NCBI GenBank assembly: GCA_941918925.1
Contig: OW799234.1
Location: forward strand, 118,209,128 to 118,273,127
Direction: 5' to 3'
Length of the DNA: 64,000 bases
Source: Phyto melanocephala
Taxonomy: Eukaryota > Arthropoda > Insecta > Diptera > Rhinophoridae
Under the pieces are notes generated by a model. That model was given only the letters and a program-made list of their open reading frames with translations, was not told the DNA's origin and ran no database searches. Position 1 is the stretch's first letter, and every line of letters begins with the position of its first letter. The translations under genes and the position numbers were made by a program. This document shows, piece after piece, positions 1-10,548 of the stretch.

Positions 1-305
1 GAAATGTGAAAACATCTGTGACTGCATCTTAGTTCGTTGAATGGGAAACATTGCTGTTTTTCGCAATAGTGTGGCAAAAGAGATGTCAACCTCAAGACAT
101 CATATCGTGCCCAATAATTGAGCATCAACATTGTCAATGAAAATTTGGACCATTAGATGGAGGTGTGCCACCATTTGGCCAATATTTTATTCCATATATA
201 ATTGAACAATACAAATATTATCATGATAAAAAGAAATGACATTAGTTTTTTAAATAATTTGTGTTTTATTCATAATCAACATCGGCCCTTAAAATTTAAC
301 CACCC
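1..305 (+). mobile_element. 3' part of a non-autonomous mariner-like element, cut by the window edge
   Basis: The sequence matches the reverse complement of about 18.8-19.1 kb, from the 'gaaatgtgaaaacatctg' segment to the end motif 'ggcccttaaaatttaaccaccc'. That motif is the terminal inverted repeat of the other copies. Near the 3' end the longer-standing copy reads as the tail of a mariner-type transposase (the GGHLADILFHT ending); here the same region has further stops and a small deletion. The 5' end lies outside the window. It cannot make protein. Both copies share the same internal junction, so they are one deletion-derivative family rather than independent decay products. Confidence 0.75.
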
Positions 306-1419
306 TTTATATACGATAACGTTAAATTTAAAGTCGTACATTATAACTTTTTACAAAATGCATATTGATTTAATATTTAAATATTTTAATTGATTTTGCT
401 ATATTTGATCTTAAATTAAGCTTTCATAGTTTTCTAAGTGTAAATATAAAAAATCTGGTATTTTATAAACTTCAATAAAAAAGTAATATGCACCACTTTT
501 AAATTACACTTCACTGTTTATAACTACATCTGCATATACTGTATTATTAACAATGAAAAAAGACAATCGGCAAACAGAAAAAAGGCAACACCATAAGACG
601 AACAAGACCCGCAACAAAACATCAACCGGATGTATTAAAGTTTAGTGAAAACAACAGTCGAGCAGTAATGGCAAAACTGCACCAGCAACAAACTAGATAC
701 AACATCTGTAAGAAAATAAGAACAACAACTAAAAGTATGTGTTGCAATCACAGATAACAGCACGCAAACTTTGCAAACAACAACGAAAACAAAAAGACAA
801 AATAGGAGCAGCTTTAGAGCACTGAACATGAAAAGACAAAGAAGGCAGCTCATTAAAAATTAACACAATATTATAAAAGGAGGCAAAATACATTCACAAC
901 CAACAAACTAACAGTACTAGGAACAATTATACTACCACTTTAAACAACTTAAGACTTTATAGAACCAAAAAGGAAACTTTTAGGAAAAAAAAAAACACAA
1001 ACACACACCAAAATAGAAAATAGGTCGCTGGCTACTGGAATACTAAAAGAAAAGAAATTAAGTTTTTTTTTTCTCTTTGTGTTCATCTTCAAAGGCAACT
1101 TTAAGCCGCCTGCTACTTTAAAGTTTTCTTTTACTTAAAGAATTTATACGAAGACCAATATCCTTTGAATTAAAGTAATTAGTTTGAGATGTTATAATTT
1201 AATTTATACTGCTTGCCTTAATTATAAGGGTCATGTAATTAAATAAAAAAAATTATGTTTAACAGTCTACATCAAAACACTTTTAATATAAACAGTGAAA
1301 ATAAAAATTATAACTTAATTAAGTCAAAAATTGTGTTGCATCGATTAGATCGTGTTTGTATTTTACCCTTTTAAGTAAACCTTTTCAAACAGTTTCAAAT
1401 TAAGTTAATAGTATTAATA
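306..1419. other. AT-rich non-coding stretch, no gene seen
   Basis: No family-like protein segment was found on either strand. From about 540 to 1010 the plus strand is very rich in A and C (many 'aacaac' and 'aaaac' runs) and poor in T, a strand asymmetry unlike its flanks. The open frame on the minus strand at 635-853 is a by-product of this composition (runs of Leu, Val and Phe) and is not taken as a gene. Confidence 0.6.
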
Positions 1420-2629
1420 ACAAGTTAGAGTACTATATTTGGCTGTACCGAGTTGTTGATATCCACCACCAATTTTGTGTATATTTATAGCACGGAGTTT
1501 ATTATTTTGTGAATAACAGTAATCGCTATGGAATAATCTCTTTGTTCTAAAATATGTATTAATTCTTTGTGGAACATCGATTTGCTATTAATATATTTTC
1601 TTGAATTAAGTCCTGCAATGAAACGTTAAGTATTTCTAAGTTGATAGAGATTCTACTCGTAACTTTTTCTTAAAATCTTGTATCTTTACGGAACCTGAAT
1701 TTTATAAATTGGTAGCCAGAGGTAGTTAAAAAATAATATTAGCTTTGTGTGGGCATGGCACCTCCTACATTTTGAACTAAATAATAAACTAGAAAAGCCC
1801 GCGTTGGTACGCCCCTTAATGAATAATAATGCATTCTGAATTTTAATTGAATATCAAGTGCAAACAGCTAAAAATTGTTACTTTTTTTAATGGGCGTGGC
1901 ATTGCTCACTTTTCAAATCACGAAACTGTAAAGTCATGACAGCTCAATATGTATGCAAAGAATTAGAAAAATCGGAGTCAATCAAGTAGCTGAAAACGAT
2001 AACTTTTGTTTATGGGCGTGGCCCTGCCCACTTTTCTAATTACGAAAATATATAGTCATGTGTGCAAAGTTTCAGAAAAAAATGCAAGTAGCTAAAAATG
2101 ATAACTAATAGCTAACACACACACACAGAGTTTCACTTTTATTTATATAGATGTTTGAATTCGCCTTGAAGTAGGCATTTCAATATACAGTCCTTTATTC
2201 TTCTAAAATCATTGTCTATAGAAAAATTATATGAATTTGAAATAAAGCATAATATGAGAGGTGGGCGTGATGTAGGCGTGTCACCCAAATTTTAATCAAA
2301 ACGCCTTGCAAATTTTTCGGAATCTTACATCTAATTTTGTCAGTTTTATTACATTTTATATTTTAACTATACCGATATTGTGCGCTTTAAATTTTCCTTC
2401 ATTTTGACCTCTTACTCCTTTTGAAATATATAGATGTGAGAAATTTTCTGAAAAATATTGTTTTTTTATTCAGGAAATATACATACGAAATTTCATTGTT
2501 CTACGTCAATGGGCTAAGACACAATCGCATTTTATTCGATGTAGGAAGGACATTGTTTATTCCTACCTACTCTTGCACTACGAGCTATAATTCTTTTTTA
2601 ATATATCCATTTAGCCCATTTTCAATACC
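1420..2629 (+). mobile_element. DINE-1-like element, family C, 3' end missing
   Basis: Starts with 'acaagttagagtactatatt', a variant of the family start, followed by 'ggctgtacc' and 'tatccaccaccaattttgtg'. The part after 2152 matches the family interior ('ggtgggcgtgatgtaggcgtg', 'attttattcgatgtaggaagg', 'agcccattttcaatacc'). The expected end, with GTCY microsatellite and hairpin, is absent because a second copy begins at 2630. A Helitron derivative is inserted at 1789-2151. Classifying it with DINE-1/INE-1 (non-autonomous Helentron relatives) rests on shared architecture, not on a database search. Confidence 0.65.
1789..2151 (-). mobile_element. short non-autonomous Helitron (family D) inserted in a DINE-like copy
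   Basis: Read on the minus strand it begins TCTATATAAATAAAAGTGAA, passes a short (GT)n run, and ends with CTAG at 1789-1792. It sits exactly between a host A (complement of 2152) and a host T (complement of 1788). The TC start, CTRR end and AT insertion site are the standard Helitron signature. Inside are two to three degenerate units with 'atgggcgtggc', a tract ending 'cccactttt', and 'gtcatg...gtgcaaagtttcag'. A longer copy is at 40054-40940. No coding capacity. Confidence 0.7.
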
Positions 2630-3077
2630 AACAAGTAAGAGCACTTTATTCGGCTGTGCCGAATCTTTTATACCCACCACCAATTTTGTGTACACTTAAA
2701 GCACAATATTGATTATTTTGTTAATCGCTATAGAATAATCTCTATATAATAAAATATGTATCACTTTCTTTGTATAGGGTGGTTAAATTTAAAGGGCCCA
2801 TGTTGAAGGTGAACTAACCTAGTCTTTAAAATTGTTTTCTGCATCTCACTTGACATTTCTCAATCTCAAACTTACTCAATTTGATCCGTGGAAAGATACG
2901 CATGCTTTCATGCTTTCTACAGACGGACAGACGGATGGACACAGCTAGATCATCATAAAATAAGACCCGGACTTAGAATATATATACTTCAAGGGGTTTA
3001 TAATAGATTTTTCGATGTTTTACATACGGAATGACAAAATGAATATACCCCCACCAATTTTTGGGTGGCGGGTATAA
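2630..3077 (+). mobile_element. short DINE-1-like element, family C, carrying a mariner fragment
   Basis: Starts 'aacaagtaagagcactttat' then 'tcggctgtgccgaatctttt'. Ends with the GTCY-type stretch 'acagacggacagacggatgg', 'agaatatatatacttcaagg' and a hairpin-like terminus ending 'gggtggcgggtata'. The interior is short. After about 145 bp it switches to the 5' end of the mariner derivative at 2777, then resumes near 2905. The switch position is the same as in the inverted copy at 19.4 kb. Confidence 0.75.
2777..2904 (+). mobile_element. 5' fragment of the non-autonomous mariner-like element
   Basis: Begins with the family terminal repeat 'gggtggttaaatttaaaggg' directly after a TA. Continues with 'tgacatttctcaatctcaaa' and 'ccgtggaaagatacgc', matching the reverse complement of 19250-19382. 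It stops where the DINE tail resumes, so the 3' part of the mariner was lost by deletion. It lies inside the DINE-like element 2630-3077. Confidence 0.75.
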
Positions 3078-3189
3078 CAAAAAACAATTTAAAATAATTT
3101 TTGAAGAAACACAGATTTGCTTTGGTATGGAGATTCCAGTTGAAAAGCCAATATTTTAGCGAAATCATCCTATGGAAGATGTAGAAGAG

Positions 3190-3715
3190 TACTAACGCAT
3201 AGAGGGATATATCTCTCTTATTGTTTCTGTTCTCCAGGGCTTAAAAATACGTTTTTAAACAGACATTCTAATATTTTTAACATCATTATTCATTAGATTT
3301 AACCAATTTAATTCCACTCCTTGTAGACGATTTGTTTAAGTACGAAGAAACAGATAAAAAAACTACTGAAATCTAGACTTGAAGCTGAACTTTTGCATTG
3401 GCAGCAGAAATGGAAGATCTGTCAAGAACTTCCAGAAAAGGTGATAGATGTTGACGTTATGTGTGTCCCAGATATTTATATAAATTTAAGAAATATATTT
3501 ACCAATTTTTGTTTCAATGCCGGTAAGTGATGGTACGGTCGAAAGATAATTTTCTACTATTCGTCGCATTAAAACGTGACTGAGATCAACCACGACAGAC
3601 AACAGGCTAAACGGATTAGCCATGTTACATATTCACAACCAAACCGCAGTTGATCCAACAGTTGTGCCTTATAAATTTGCTGCAACAGGAAACAACAAAT
3701 TAATTAAGTTTTTTG
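3190..3715 (+). pseudogene. hAT-superfamily transposase, C-terminal remnant
   Basis: From about 3345 the frames read LEAELLHWQQKW, then LPEKVIDV, then 'MPVSDGTVER', a stop, 'FSTIRRIKT', a stop, and LRSTTTDNRLNGLAMLHIHN. This is the C-terminal dimerisation region of hAT transposases, where the ERSFS-x-RRIKTYLRST-x-RL-GLALLHIH pattern is diagnostic. The two in-frame stops (TAA after ER, TGA after KT) and frameshifts upstream show it is dead. Weaker similarity may extend back to about 3190. The N-terminal zinc finger and catalytic core are missing. No terminal repeats or 8-bp target duplication were recognised. Confidence 0.8.
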
Positions 3716-5095
3716 TTAAACTTTGTCAGAAAATTTTTTATTTAATTTTTTGTTTCGTTGCTGTATTATATATAAATATTTACCTTGATTGAACTATTAA
3801 AATTTTTTTTTTCACTTATACTTTCCCCCCCAAAAGCTTAAGCTGTATCCGCGCCTGATAAGCATATATGCATGTATGTGTGTATGCTGTATGTCAATGT
3901 TATTATATGATTTTTATTTATGGCTAAATTTCTATGGAACAGTATCTCGATAATCTCATATTTTACCACACAACAATGTTTAAATAGTTCAAGGTTAATC
4001 TTATAATACTTTTAGCAAGAAAATTGCACAACAACAGTCACATTCATAAAGGTGCATGATATTTTGTATAAAGTTTAACCTTTTCCAAAGGTGACAAACC
4101 TATAAAAAAAAAATCTGAAAAATAATTGTGTTTGTAACTGAGGAGTAATATTTTCACAGAAAATTTACAACAATACTATAGTTGCTGTAGTTTTGTTGAT
4201 TTCTTTTTTATTTGGTTTATTATGTGGTCATTTAGAGATTTCATCTGGCTTATTTTATATCGTAAAATTCTTGCTAAAGTCATTACGATTCTTCGTATTG
4301 CTCTTCAATTTTATCTTCTATTTCGCAACTCAACATTTGTTTTCTGTTTCTCATGAAATGTTTTTAAAATTTCATTCATGCTCTTACATTAAATTTCCGG
4401 GTATTATTGACAACACGAATGGCAACAAACGTGATTTTTCTGTAGTTTTTTTATATCCTGTTTTAAAGGTTCTTTAAACACTATGTAAAAGGTCTTTACC
4501 ATTGGGTTGTTCTTGTGTACGTGTTTAGCAAGAGTTTAGATATATTAAGGTGTGTATATTTTGCTATTTTGTTTCCATATTCCTTTAAGTTGTTTTATGT
4601 ACAGACCCTGTACATAATACATTGAAGAAAATGTGAAATGTATGTTACAGCACAGAAAAAACTAAACTGAAAAAGGAGAAAAGAAAAATAGATAAAAATA
4701 GCACAAATAGTTGCATTGTCATTTTGAAGGGAAAAACGAAGCAGAACTTATTGTCAATATGAGTAGAAATATTAAGAAAAAAAAACAAAGAAATAATGTA
4801 AACTTTGTATGTATGTAAAAATCAAAGATACAAATACAAAACCAACAAAAAAAGATATTGTTCCGAACAAGTGACTCAAGTTGCCTTAACTGAGATTTTA
4901 ATTTTTTATGAAAGACGGGAACTGTGATCGGTTAGTTTAGATTACTTTCTTAACATATTCTTCAGACCAGATACCAAAGAATAACGGATATCATACCAAT
5001 GGGAATTATTACGGAAGTAATATGTGATAAAATCCCACATTATAATACCGGAAGAGGGAGAATGGGATGAAATAACCAGGACCAGGTAACACCCA
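3716..5095. other. AT-rich non-coding stretch
   Basis: Nothing gene-like was recognised. The open frame at 4193-4477 (+) is a run of Phe, Leu and Ile in T-rich DNA without a known motif. The part from 4640 to 4860 is A-rich. The last 200 bases may be decayed LINE sequence leading into the RNase H domain that follows. Confidence 0.5.
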
Positions 5096-6000
5096 TGGAA
5101 TCGATCCTTATACAGACGGTTCAAATATTGGTGACCAAACTGGAATGGGCTTATACGACATAAGCCGAAATAGAAGCAAGTACTTCCGTCTACCAGATCA
5201 CAACACTATTTTTCAGGCTGAGATCATGGCGATGACGGAAGGAATTAAATGGATAAAGGAAACGAATAGCGAAGCCCTGATTCGTGTCTTTACAGATAGC
5301 CAATCAGTGATTAAGACATTGAGAAAGGAGAAAGTTAAATCCCGGAATATTCTGCAATGCAAGAGCAAGATAAACTCATATGCAAATTGCGGACATCTGG
5401 AGATAATATGGATACCAAGCCATCACGGGGTGATCGGAAACGAGAAAGCCGACAAATTATCCAAAATGGGAGCTCTTCTGAGTAATATAACTTTGGATAA
5501 CGCTAAACCCCTTAAACGATTCAAGGATGAACTTAAATGTTTGGCGACGGAAGAACATGCTAGAAAATGGCAAAGCCCTCATTTCTGTAAGGTAACAAGA
5601 ACACTATGGGGTGACCCTAATCTCGAGATATAAAAGGTGATTCTGAGACTAAGTAGACCAACACTTAGGAAACTAACCAGTGTGATTAAAGGTCATACGG
5701 AGTTGAGAACTAGAACATCTAGCTCGTACGAAACTGTCTAAGGAGACGACATGCAGAGCATGCGAGAAAGAGGATGAGACTTTGATACACTATCTCTGTA
5801 ATTGTCCTGCGTTTGGGCGAGAATTTTACAGTGGATTCTATGCCGAATTCGGAGTACCTGCGGAACTCGAACTGGGGATCCATAAGGAATTACATTGAGG
5901 GGACTAAGTTCTTGGACTAGACCGACATGCCAACTGGGCATAAGTGTATACCTGTCATGGGTTTGGGCTTTTAGTTCCCCTCTTTTCAACCTAACCTATT
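5096..6000 (+). pseudogene. LINE (non-LTR) ORF2 3' end: RNase H domain and C-terminal zinc motif
   Basis: An open stretch runs from about 5096 to the stop at 5631. It holds an RNase HI domain with all four acidic positions visible: the TDGS block at about 5106, the Glu of FQAEIMAM, the Asp of FTDSQS, and the final IPSHHGVIGNEKADKLSK block. After the stop and a frame change, 5749-5820 reads CRACEKEDETLIHYLCNCPA, the Cys/His motif found at the C terminus of many LINE ORF2 proteins. RNase H fused to ORF2 points to the I-group rather than typical Jockey, but the clade is not certain. The reverse transcriptase and endonuclease are absent, as expected for 5' truncation. The sequence ends near 'ttcaacctaacctattcttc' with no clear poly-A. 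Confidence 0.85.
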
Positions 6001-6224
6001 CTTCAGTACGAAAGAGAACGACTTTGTATGTATTTATATGACGGTAGCCTTTTATCTTTTAGCATTGGGCAATCTTAGTTCTGCGATCTGGAAACTGTCG
6101 TTTTTATAGTAAAATTTTCTTAGATCGATTTCGCTATTTGTGTTTACAGTAACTTTAATAAAAACGTAAACATTTTTATGCAAATTCCTCTTAAAACTTT
6201 CGTCGAAGGTTTTATAATATCAAA

Positions 6225-7070
6225 AACAGTGCATGGGTAAACTCAACTCAAAGCCCAGTTTTTATCGATGGTTTACTGAATGTAATCGTGGTCATAGATT
6301 GCTCAACGACAAATTTCGTGAAGGTCATCAAAAATGAAATATTGTTGCAAAAAATGTTATGCCAGATCGTCATGTAACTTAACGTGTGGTCGAGGCAATA
6401 TCTTATATTACTGGGACCAGCTTACATTTAATATTGCATGAACAGTTGGCTTTAAAAAAGAAATATTATTTATTTAGTCAATCGCAAGAAATGCTCAAAA
6501 AATACGATCGCGGTGCTATAAAACATGTTATGACATGCATGTGATACAGTGAATATATGAGTATGAGACCCTAAGTGAACAGTTATGGACTGTATGGCTA
6601 GTTCAAAACTAGCGAAACCCTACAAACGAAGCTTCTTTTTTTAGTAAAGCTGTAGCTATCGCAATCTTACCATCTGCGCAACATTGAGCGGCGAGTTCTA
6701 AATGGTACACGAGCATTTTTTCGCCAAATGTTTTTGGGGAAATAAGAAAAAATAAACGCCAAAGATGGGTCATCCTCCTCCCCTACACCGCTGGAAACTT
6801 TTTTAGCACTCATTACGTCGATTTTATTATCCATCTGCCATATAGTCCCGACTTGGCATGGAATGGCGTTTTTTATTGCCAAATATAAAAAAATAAATGC
6901 GATGTCAATGTCTTTTGACGCCTGATAAAGTGGTTGACTCTTTTAAAGTACATGTTTTGGAAGGACCTCAATCAGAATGTAACGACTTTTTTGAAAATTA
7001 TTTACACGCATGCAAAAGTGTACTAATCTTTTTGGAGAATATTTTAAAAAGCAATAAAGCAATTTTCGAT
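6225..7070 (+). pseudogene. mariner-type transposase relic
   Basis: Frames switch many times but the order of blocks is that of mariner/SETMAR-like transposases. At 6235-6330 a helix-turn-helix segment reads RWFTECNRGHRLLNDKFREG. Then come 'MPDRHVT' and 'TSLHLILHEQLALKK', then EMLKKYDRGA. Near 6835 the catalytic-region motif 'HLPYSPDLAWN' appears. At 6897-7060 the C terminus reads LTPDKVVDSFKVHVLEGPQS and continues similarly. Stops and frameshifts are frequent and the central catalytic part is scrambled. Terminal repeats were not located. Confidence 0.8.
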
Positions 7071-7964
7071 AATAAATATTTATTTGTTGTCCCTAATCTC
7101 TTGAAGAATATGAACTTAAGCAGAGACATCTGCATCTATGTTTGAAGGTAACCATGATCTTTATTTTTCTATCACTCATCTATGCTCGTCTTAAATGTAT
7201 GTTCCTGCTTTAATATCTTGCCAGTCTCTATAGTTTTTCTTTTGTTAGCTTGTGTGTGTGTGTGACTGAGTTTGTTTGTGCGTTGCAAACTTCTAGATTT
7301 AACAATAACTTTGTATGTTTTCTTTATTTGCTTTTGGCATTTTAACATTTAATAATGTTTCTTTATTTCGTTTCGTTTAGGTTGGTTTATTTTATCTACT
7401 GCTACGTCTTGTTCTTGCACCATCTTCATCATTTATTTTCAGCTTTGTGTCATCTATGTTGTTAAAAGTGTCTGCTTTAAGACCGCTTGCGGTTTGTTTT
7501 CATTGCATCAATGTTGCTTTTGCTGTTTTTCTTGTTTTTATTTTCTTTGTCTTCCATTGTTTTCAGTTTTTTATTTTTTATTTTTTGGAGTTTGTAAGAA
7601 GATGTGTTATTGCTGGAGGTGTATTGTTTTCTGAATAGTTTTTCTTTTTGCTTCCTTTAACATTTATTTTAATTTTTGTTTACCCTCTACTAAAAATTAC
7701 GTTAAATGTTTGGAAAATGGGTCAAAACATTAACTTGAATAAGGAGTGAGTCGGTAAGATGTTGAAGCCGGAGTAAGAACTAACAGAAAAAAGTCTCTTA
7801 GCAAGTATTATTTGTTCAAAATAAAATGGGACAATAAAAGCTTAAGTATGAAAAATCGTGGAAATTGTATTTCAATATATTCTCATATTCATCTCGTTAC
7901 AGGACTAAACTTTATACCAGAAAATTTTTAACATAGTTATGTACTTGCAATTAGTTATAGAAAA
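7071..7964. other. T-rich non-coding stretch
   Basis: No gene or repeat family was recognised. The open frame at 7447-7638 (+) is a Phe/Val-rich translation of T-rich DNA. Confidence 0.5.
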
Positions 7965-7968
7965 TATT

Positions 7969-8613
7969 ACACTAGGTCACAAATAACAAACTTTTGTCTG
8001 TTATTTGTTTCTAGCATACTTTTTCTCATGGATTTGGACCTACTGAACACGAAAATGAATTTTAAAAATTTTTCTGTCGATTGGTTTGCGAGATACAAAT
8101 TTTTTATTTTTTTTTTTTTAATTTTTGGAGGTACACTCACTATTTTGAGCATATCTTTAGTCTTCTTTGACCTATTTTATCCTACTAGACAATTGAGCCG
8201 TCTGCAACTTATTCTCAGAAAATTTTCAAATCGGGTTAGTAGTTTTGATGTTGGCGGCTTAAAAAGGTTAAAAAACTAGGTTTTTTTAGTAAAAATGTGG
8301 CTGAGAAATTCATATAAAAATTCATATAAAATATAAAACGCGATGTTAACAGCGATTTTAATTTTTTTACGTATAGCTGACACTTTTCCAAAGAAAATAA
8401 GCCCTTACTTAACAAAATCTGATGACAAATGGCCGACTTATTATTTTTTTGGTAAACGACCGAAATTCCGCTATTTCACGATTTTTTGATTTTCATTATT
8501 TGCACAGCTTACCTACCCAACGCAAACGAATAAATACATTTGAACTTAATTTAAAATAAACAAATTAGTCTTCGTATATTATTTTTTAATTTATTTACAG
8601 CACTACATGCTCA
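7969..8613 (+). repeat. left long terminal inverted repeat
   Basis: Pairs with 10549-11194 in reverse complement, from the shared ACACTAGG end through 'tctagcatactttttctcat' to 'acagcactacatgctc'. The outer 50 bp differ: the left arm has an extra small hairpin, 'acaaataaca' paired with 'tgttatttgt', absent on the right. Inner indels are mostly in A/T runs. Confidence 0.85.
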
Positions 8614-8711
8614 TACATATTTAAACATAAGGAGACACGGTTATCAATTGCATTTCAAAACTGTCTGTGAAAGTGTAAAGAAGTTAATATTTAGAAAACG
8701 CAAGGAAGACA

Positions 8712-10443
8712 ATGAGTAAAAGACTACGTGTGTTCGAGTGTTTGAACGATCCAGACAATTTCTGCAATGTTTGTGGCCAGTTTATAAAAAAAAATCACGC
8801 ACACAAGTTTACTCCAGCAGTACAATTGCACTATTTGAATTATTTTGGTATTTCACCAAATATCACAGAACCATGGACACCTAAGTCGCTGTGTGATCTT
8901 TGCTATATAATCTTAACCAACTGGGCAGCTGGCGGAAGGTAAGAATTTTTATTTAAACACATTATACATAGCGAATATAGTAATTTATTTTAATTTTAGC
9001 CGCCATATGAAATTCGATACACCAATGATGTGGAAAAAGCCGCTATGCCATTCCACAGACTGTTATTTTTGCCTCACCACAAACAGTGGGGTAGGAAGAT
9101 TTTTTAAATGGAACTACGCTCAAGTGGGATCGTTTGCGCTTCCAGTACCACATTCGCATGATGTGCCATATCCAGTGTGCCCTGGTGCATCTCTTCAAAA
9201 AGCAGAATCGTCAGAAGAAGAGTCCGAGTCAAATGCAAGCGAATTTGAGCCGGGTGCAAAGCGAAAATTACTGTCACAGGCCGAACTAAACGATTGGGTG
9301 CGCGATTTTGGTCTCACTAAGGAGAAAGCCGAACTTTTTGCGTCTCGGATGATACAGTGTGGATTTGCGGCTTCAGAAGTGAAAGTAACAGCGTACAGAA
9401 ACCGTCACAAGGAGTATGCAAAATTTTATACAAAGAAAGACCAAATATGTTTTTGCAGCGACATTTCAGGCTTGTTCCAAGAGCTTCACCAAATTCACAA
9501 CCCCAACGAATGGAGGTTGTTTATTGACAGCAACAAAGAGAGCTTGAAGGCAGTTCTATTACATAATGGGAATGAAAAGCCATCTGTTCCTATTGCTCAT
9601 GCGGTTCATTCAAAGGAGAACTATGAAACTATGGACATTTTGCTGAAATGCATAGAGTATAGGAAATACAATTGGAAAATATGCGCCGACCTAAAGTTGT
9701 GGCCATTCTGTGTGGACTCCAAGAGGCTATACGCGACATTGCTGTTTTCTGTGCCTTTGGAATAGCCGCGCTGATGATCAGCATTATATAAAAAAAAAAA
9801 ATGGCCGGTACGAACGAAACCTGTAGTTGGAGAAGCGAATGTTCAGCGCAAACCACTAATAGAGAACCGTGAAAATATAATACTTCCGCCGCTGCACATA
9901 AAATTGGGTTTGATTAAAAATTTTGCCAAAAAATTAGACAAAGAAGGTGAAGCTTTTGCCTATTTACGGTCAATTTTCCCTTACCTTTCGCTGGCAAAAA
10001 TTAAAGAAGGAGTCTTCGCAGGACCCGCGATAAAAAAAATTTTGAAAGATGAAAAATTCCCAAAGCTGTTATCACCCATCGAAGCCGCAGCATGGAATTC
10101 CTTCAGGCTTGTTGTGGAAAACTTTTTAGGAAACAACAAAAGCCCGAATTATAAGGACATAGTTGAGGATCTGGTAAAGAACTATGAAGCCATGGGAGTG
10201 CACATGTCACTTAAAATACACTTTCTGCATTCTCATTTGGATTTTTTCCCTGAGAATTTAGGAGACGTGAGCGACGAACACGGCGAGCGCTTTCATCAGG
10301 AATTGAAGGCTATGGAACGACGCTATCAGGGCATCTATGACACGGCTATGATGGGTGACTATATTTGGACCCTAATACGTGAGACCGATTGCAGCGAATA
10401 CAAAAAACAAAGAAGAAGTCAGCAGTTTTTCCACATGGCATAA
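8712..10443 (+). pseudogene. transposase gene of the long-TIR element, one intron, three frame disruptions
   Basis: Exon 1 (8712-8938) starts MSKRLRVFECLN and has Cys pairs CNVC and CDLC. An intron (8939-8999, gt...ag, 61 nt) joins it in frame to exon 2. Exon 2 carries the CYFCLT pair, then an acidic linker (SSEEESESN). A probable RNase H fold follows: a first Asp in WRLFIDSNKESLK, a second Asp in ICADLK, a zinc-knuckle-like CCFLCLWNSRA, the conserved ILPPLHIKLGLIKNF, and near the C terminus FLHSHLDFFPENLGDVSDEH followed by GERFHQ. The reading frame breaks near 9695, again before the CCFLC block, and at an A-run near 9790. After that a clean frame runs 9904-10443. Roles of individual residues are inferred from the family pattern. 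A functional protein would need about 540-560 residues. Confidence 0.8.
8939..8999 (+). other. 61-nt intron in the long-TIR transposase gene
   Basis: Donor 'ag|gtaaga' and acceptor 'taattttag|ccgcc'. The interior is AT-rich. Splicing joins codon parts 'ag' and 'c' into a Ser codon and keeps the frame into exon 2. Length and composition are typical of a small fly intron. The unspliced frame hits a stop immediately after the donor (agg taa), which supports real splicing. Confidence 0.75.
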
Positions 10444-10548
10444 AATGTACACTTATATCTTTGTTTTTACTCATTTTTTTTGTGCGTTGATTTGCTTAAT
10501 TTAATTAGCTAGTTTAATTTCGTTAGTTTAGCTAATTGTGCGATACAT

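Noticed and set aside
635..853. 72-codon minus-strand open frame
   Set aside because: Leu/Val/Phe/Cys-rich translation caused by A/C-rich plus-strand composition; no motif.
2421..2699. 92-codon plus-strand open frame
   Set aside because: Spans the junction of two DINE-like copies, so it is a chance frame in repeat DNA.
7967..8279. Overlapping open frames on both strands
   Set aside because: They lie in the left long inverted arm, and the right arm has matching antisense frames; repeat DNA rather than genes.
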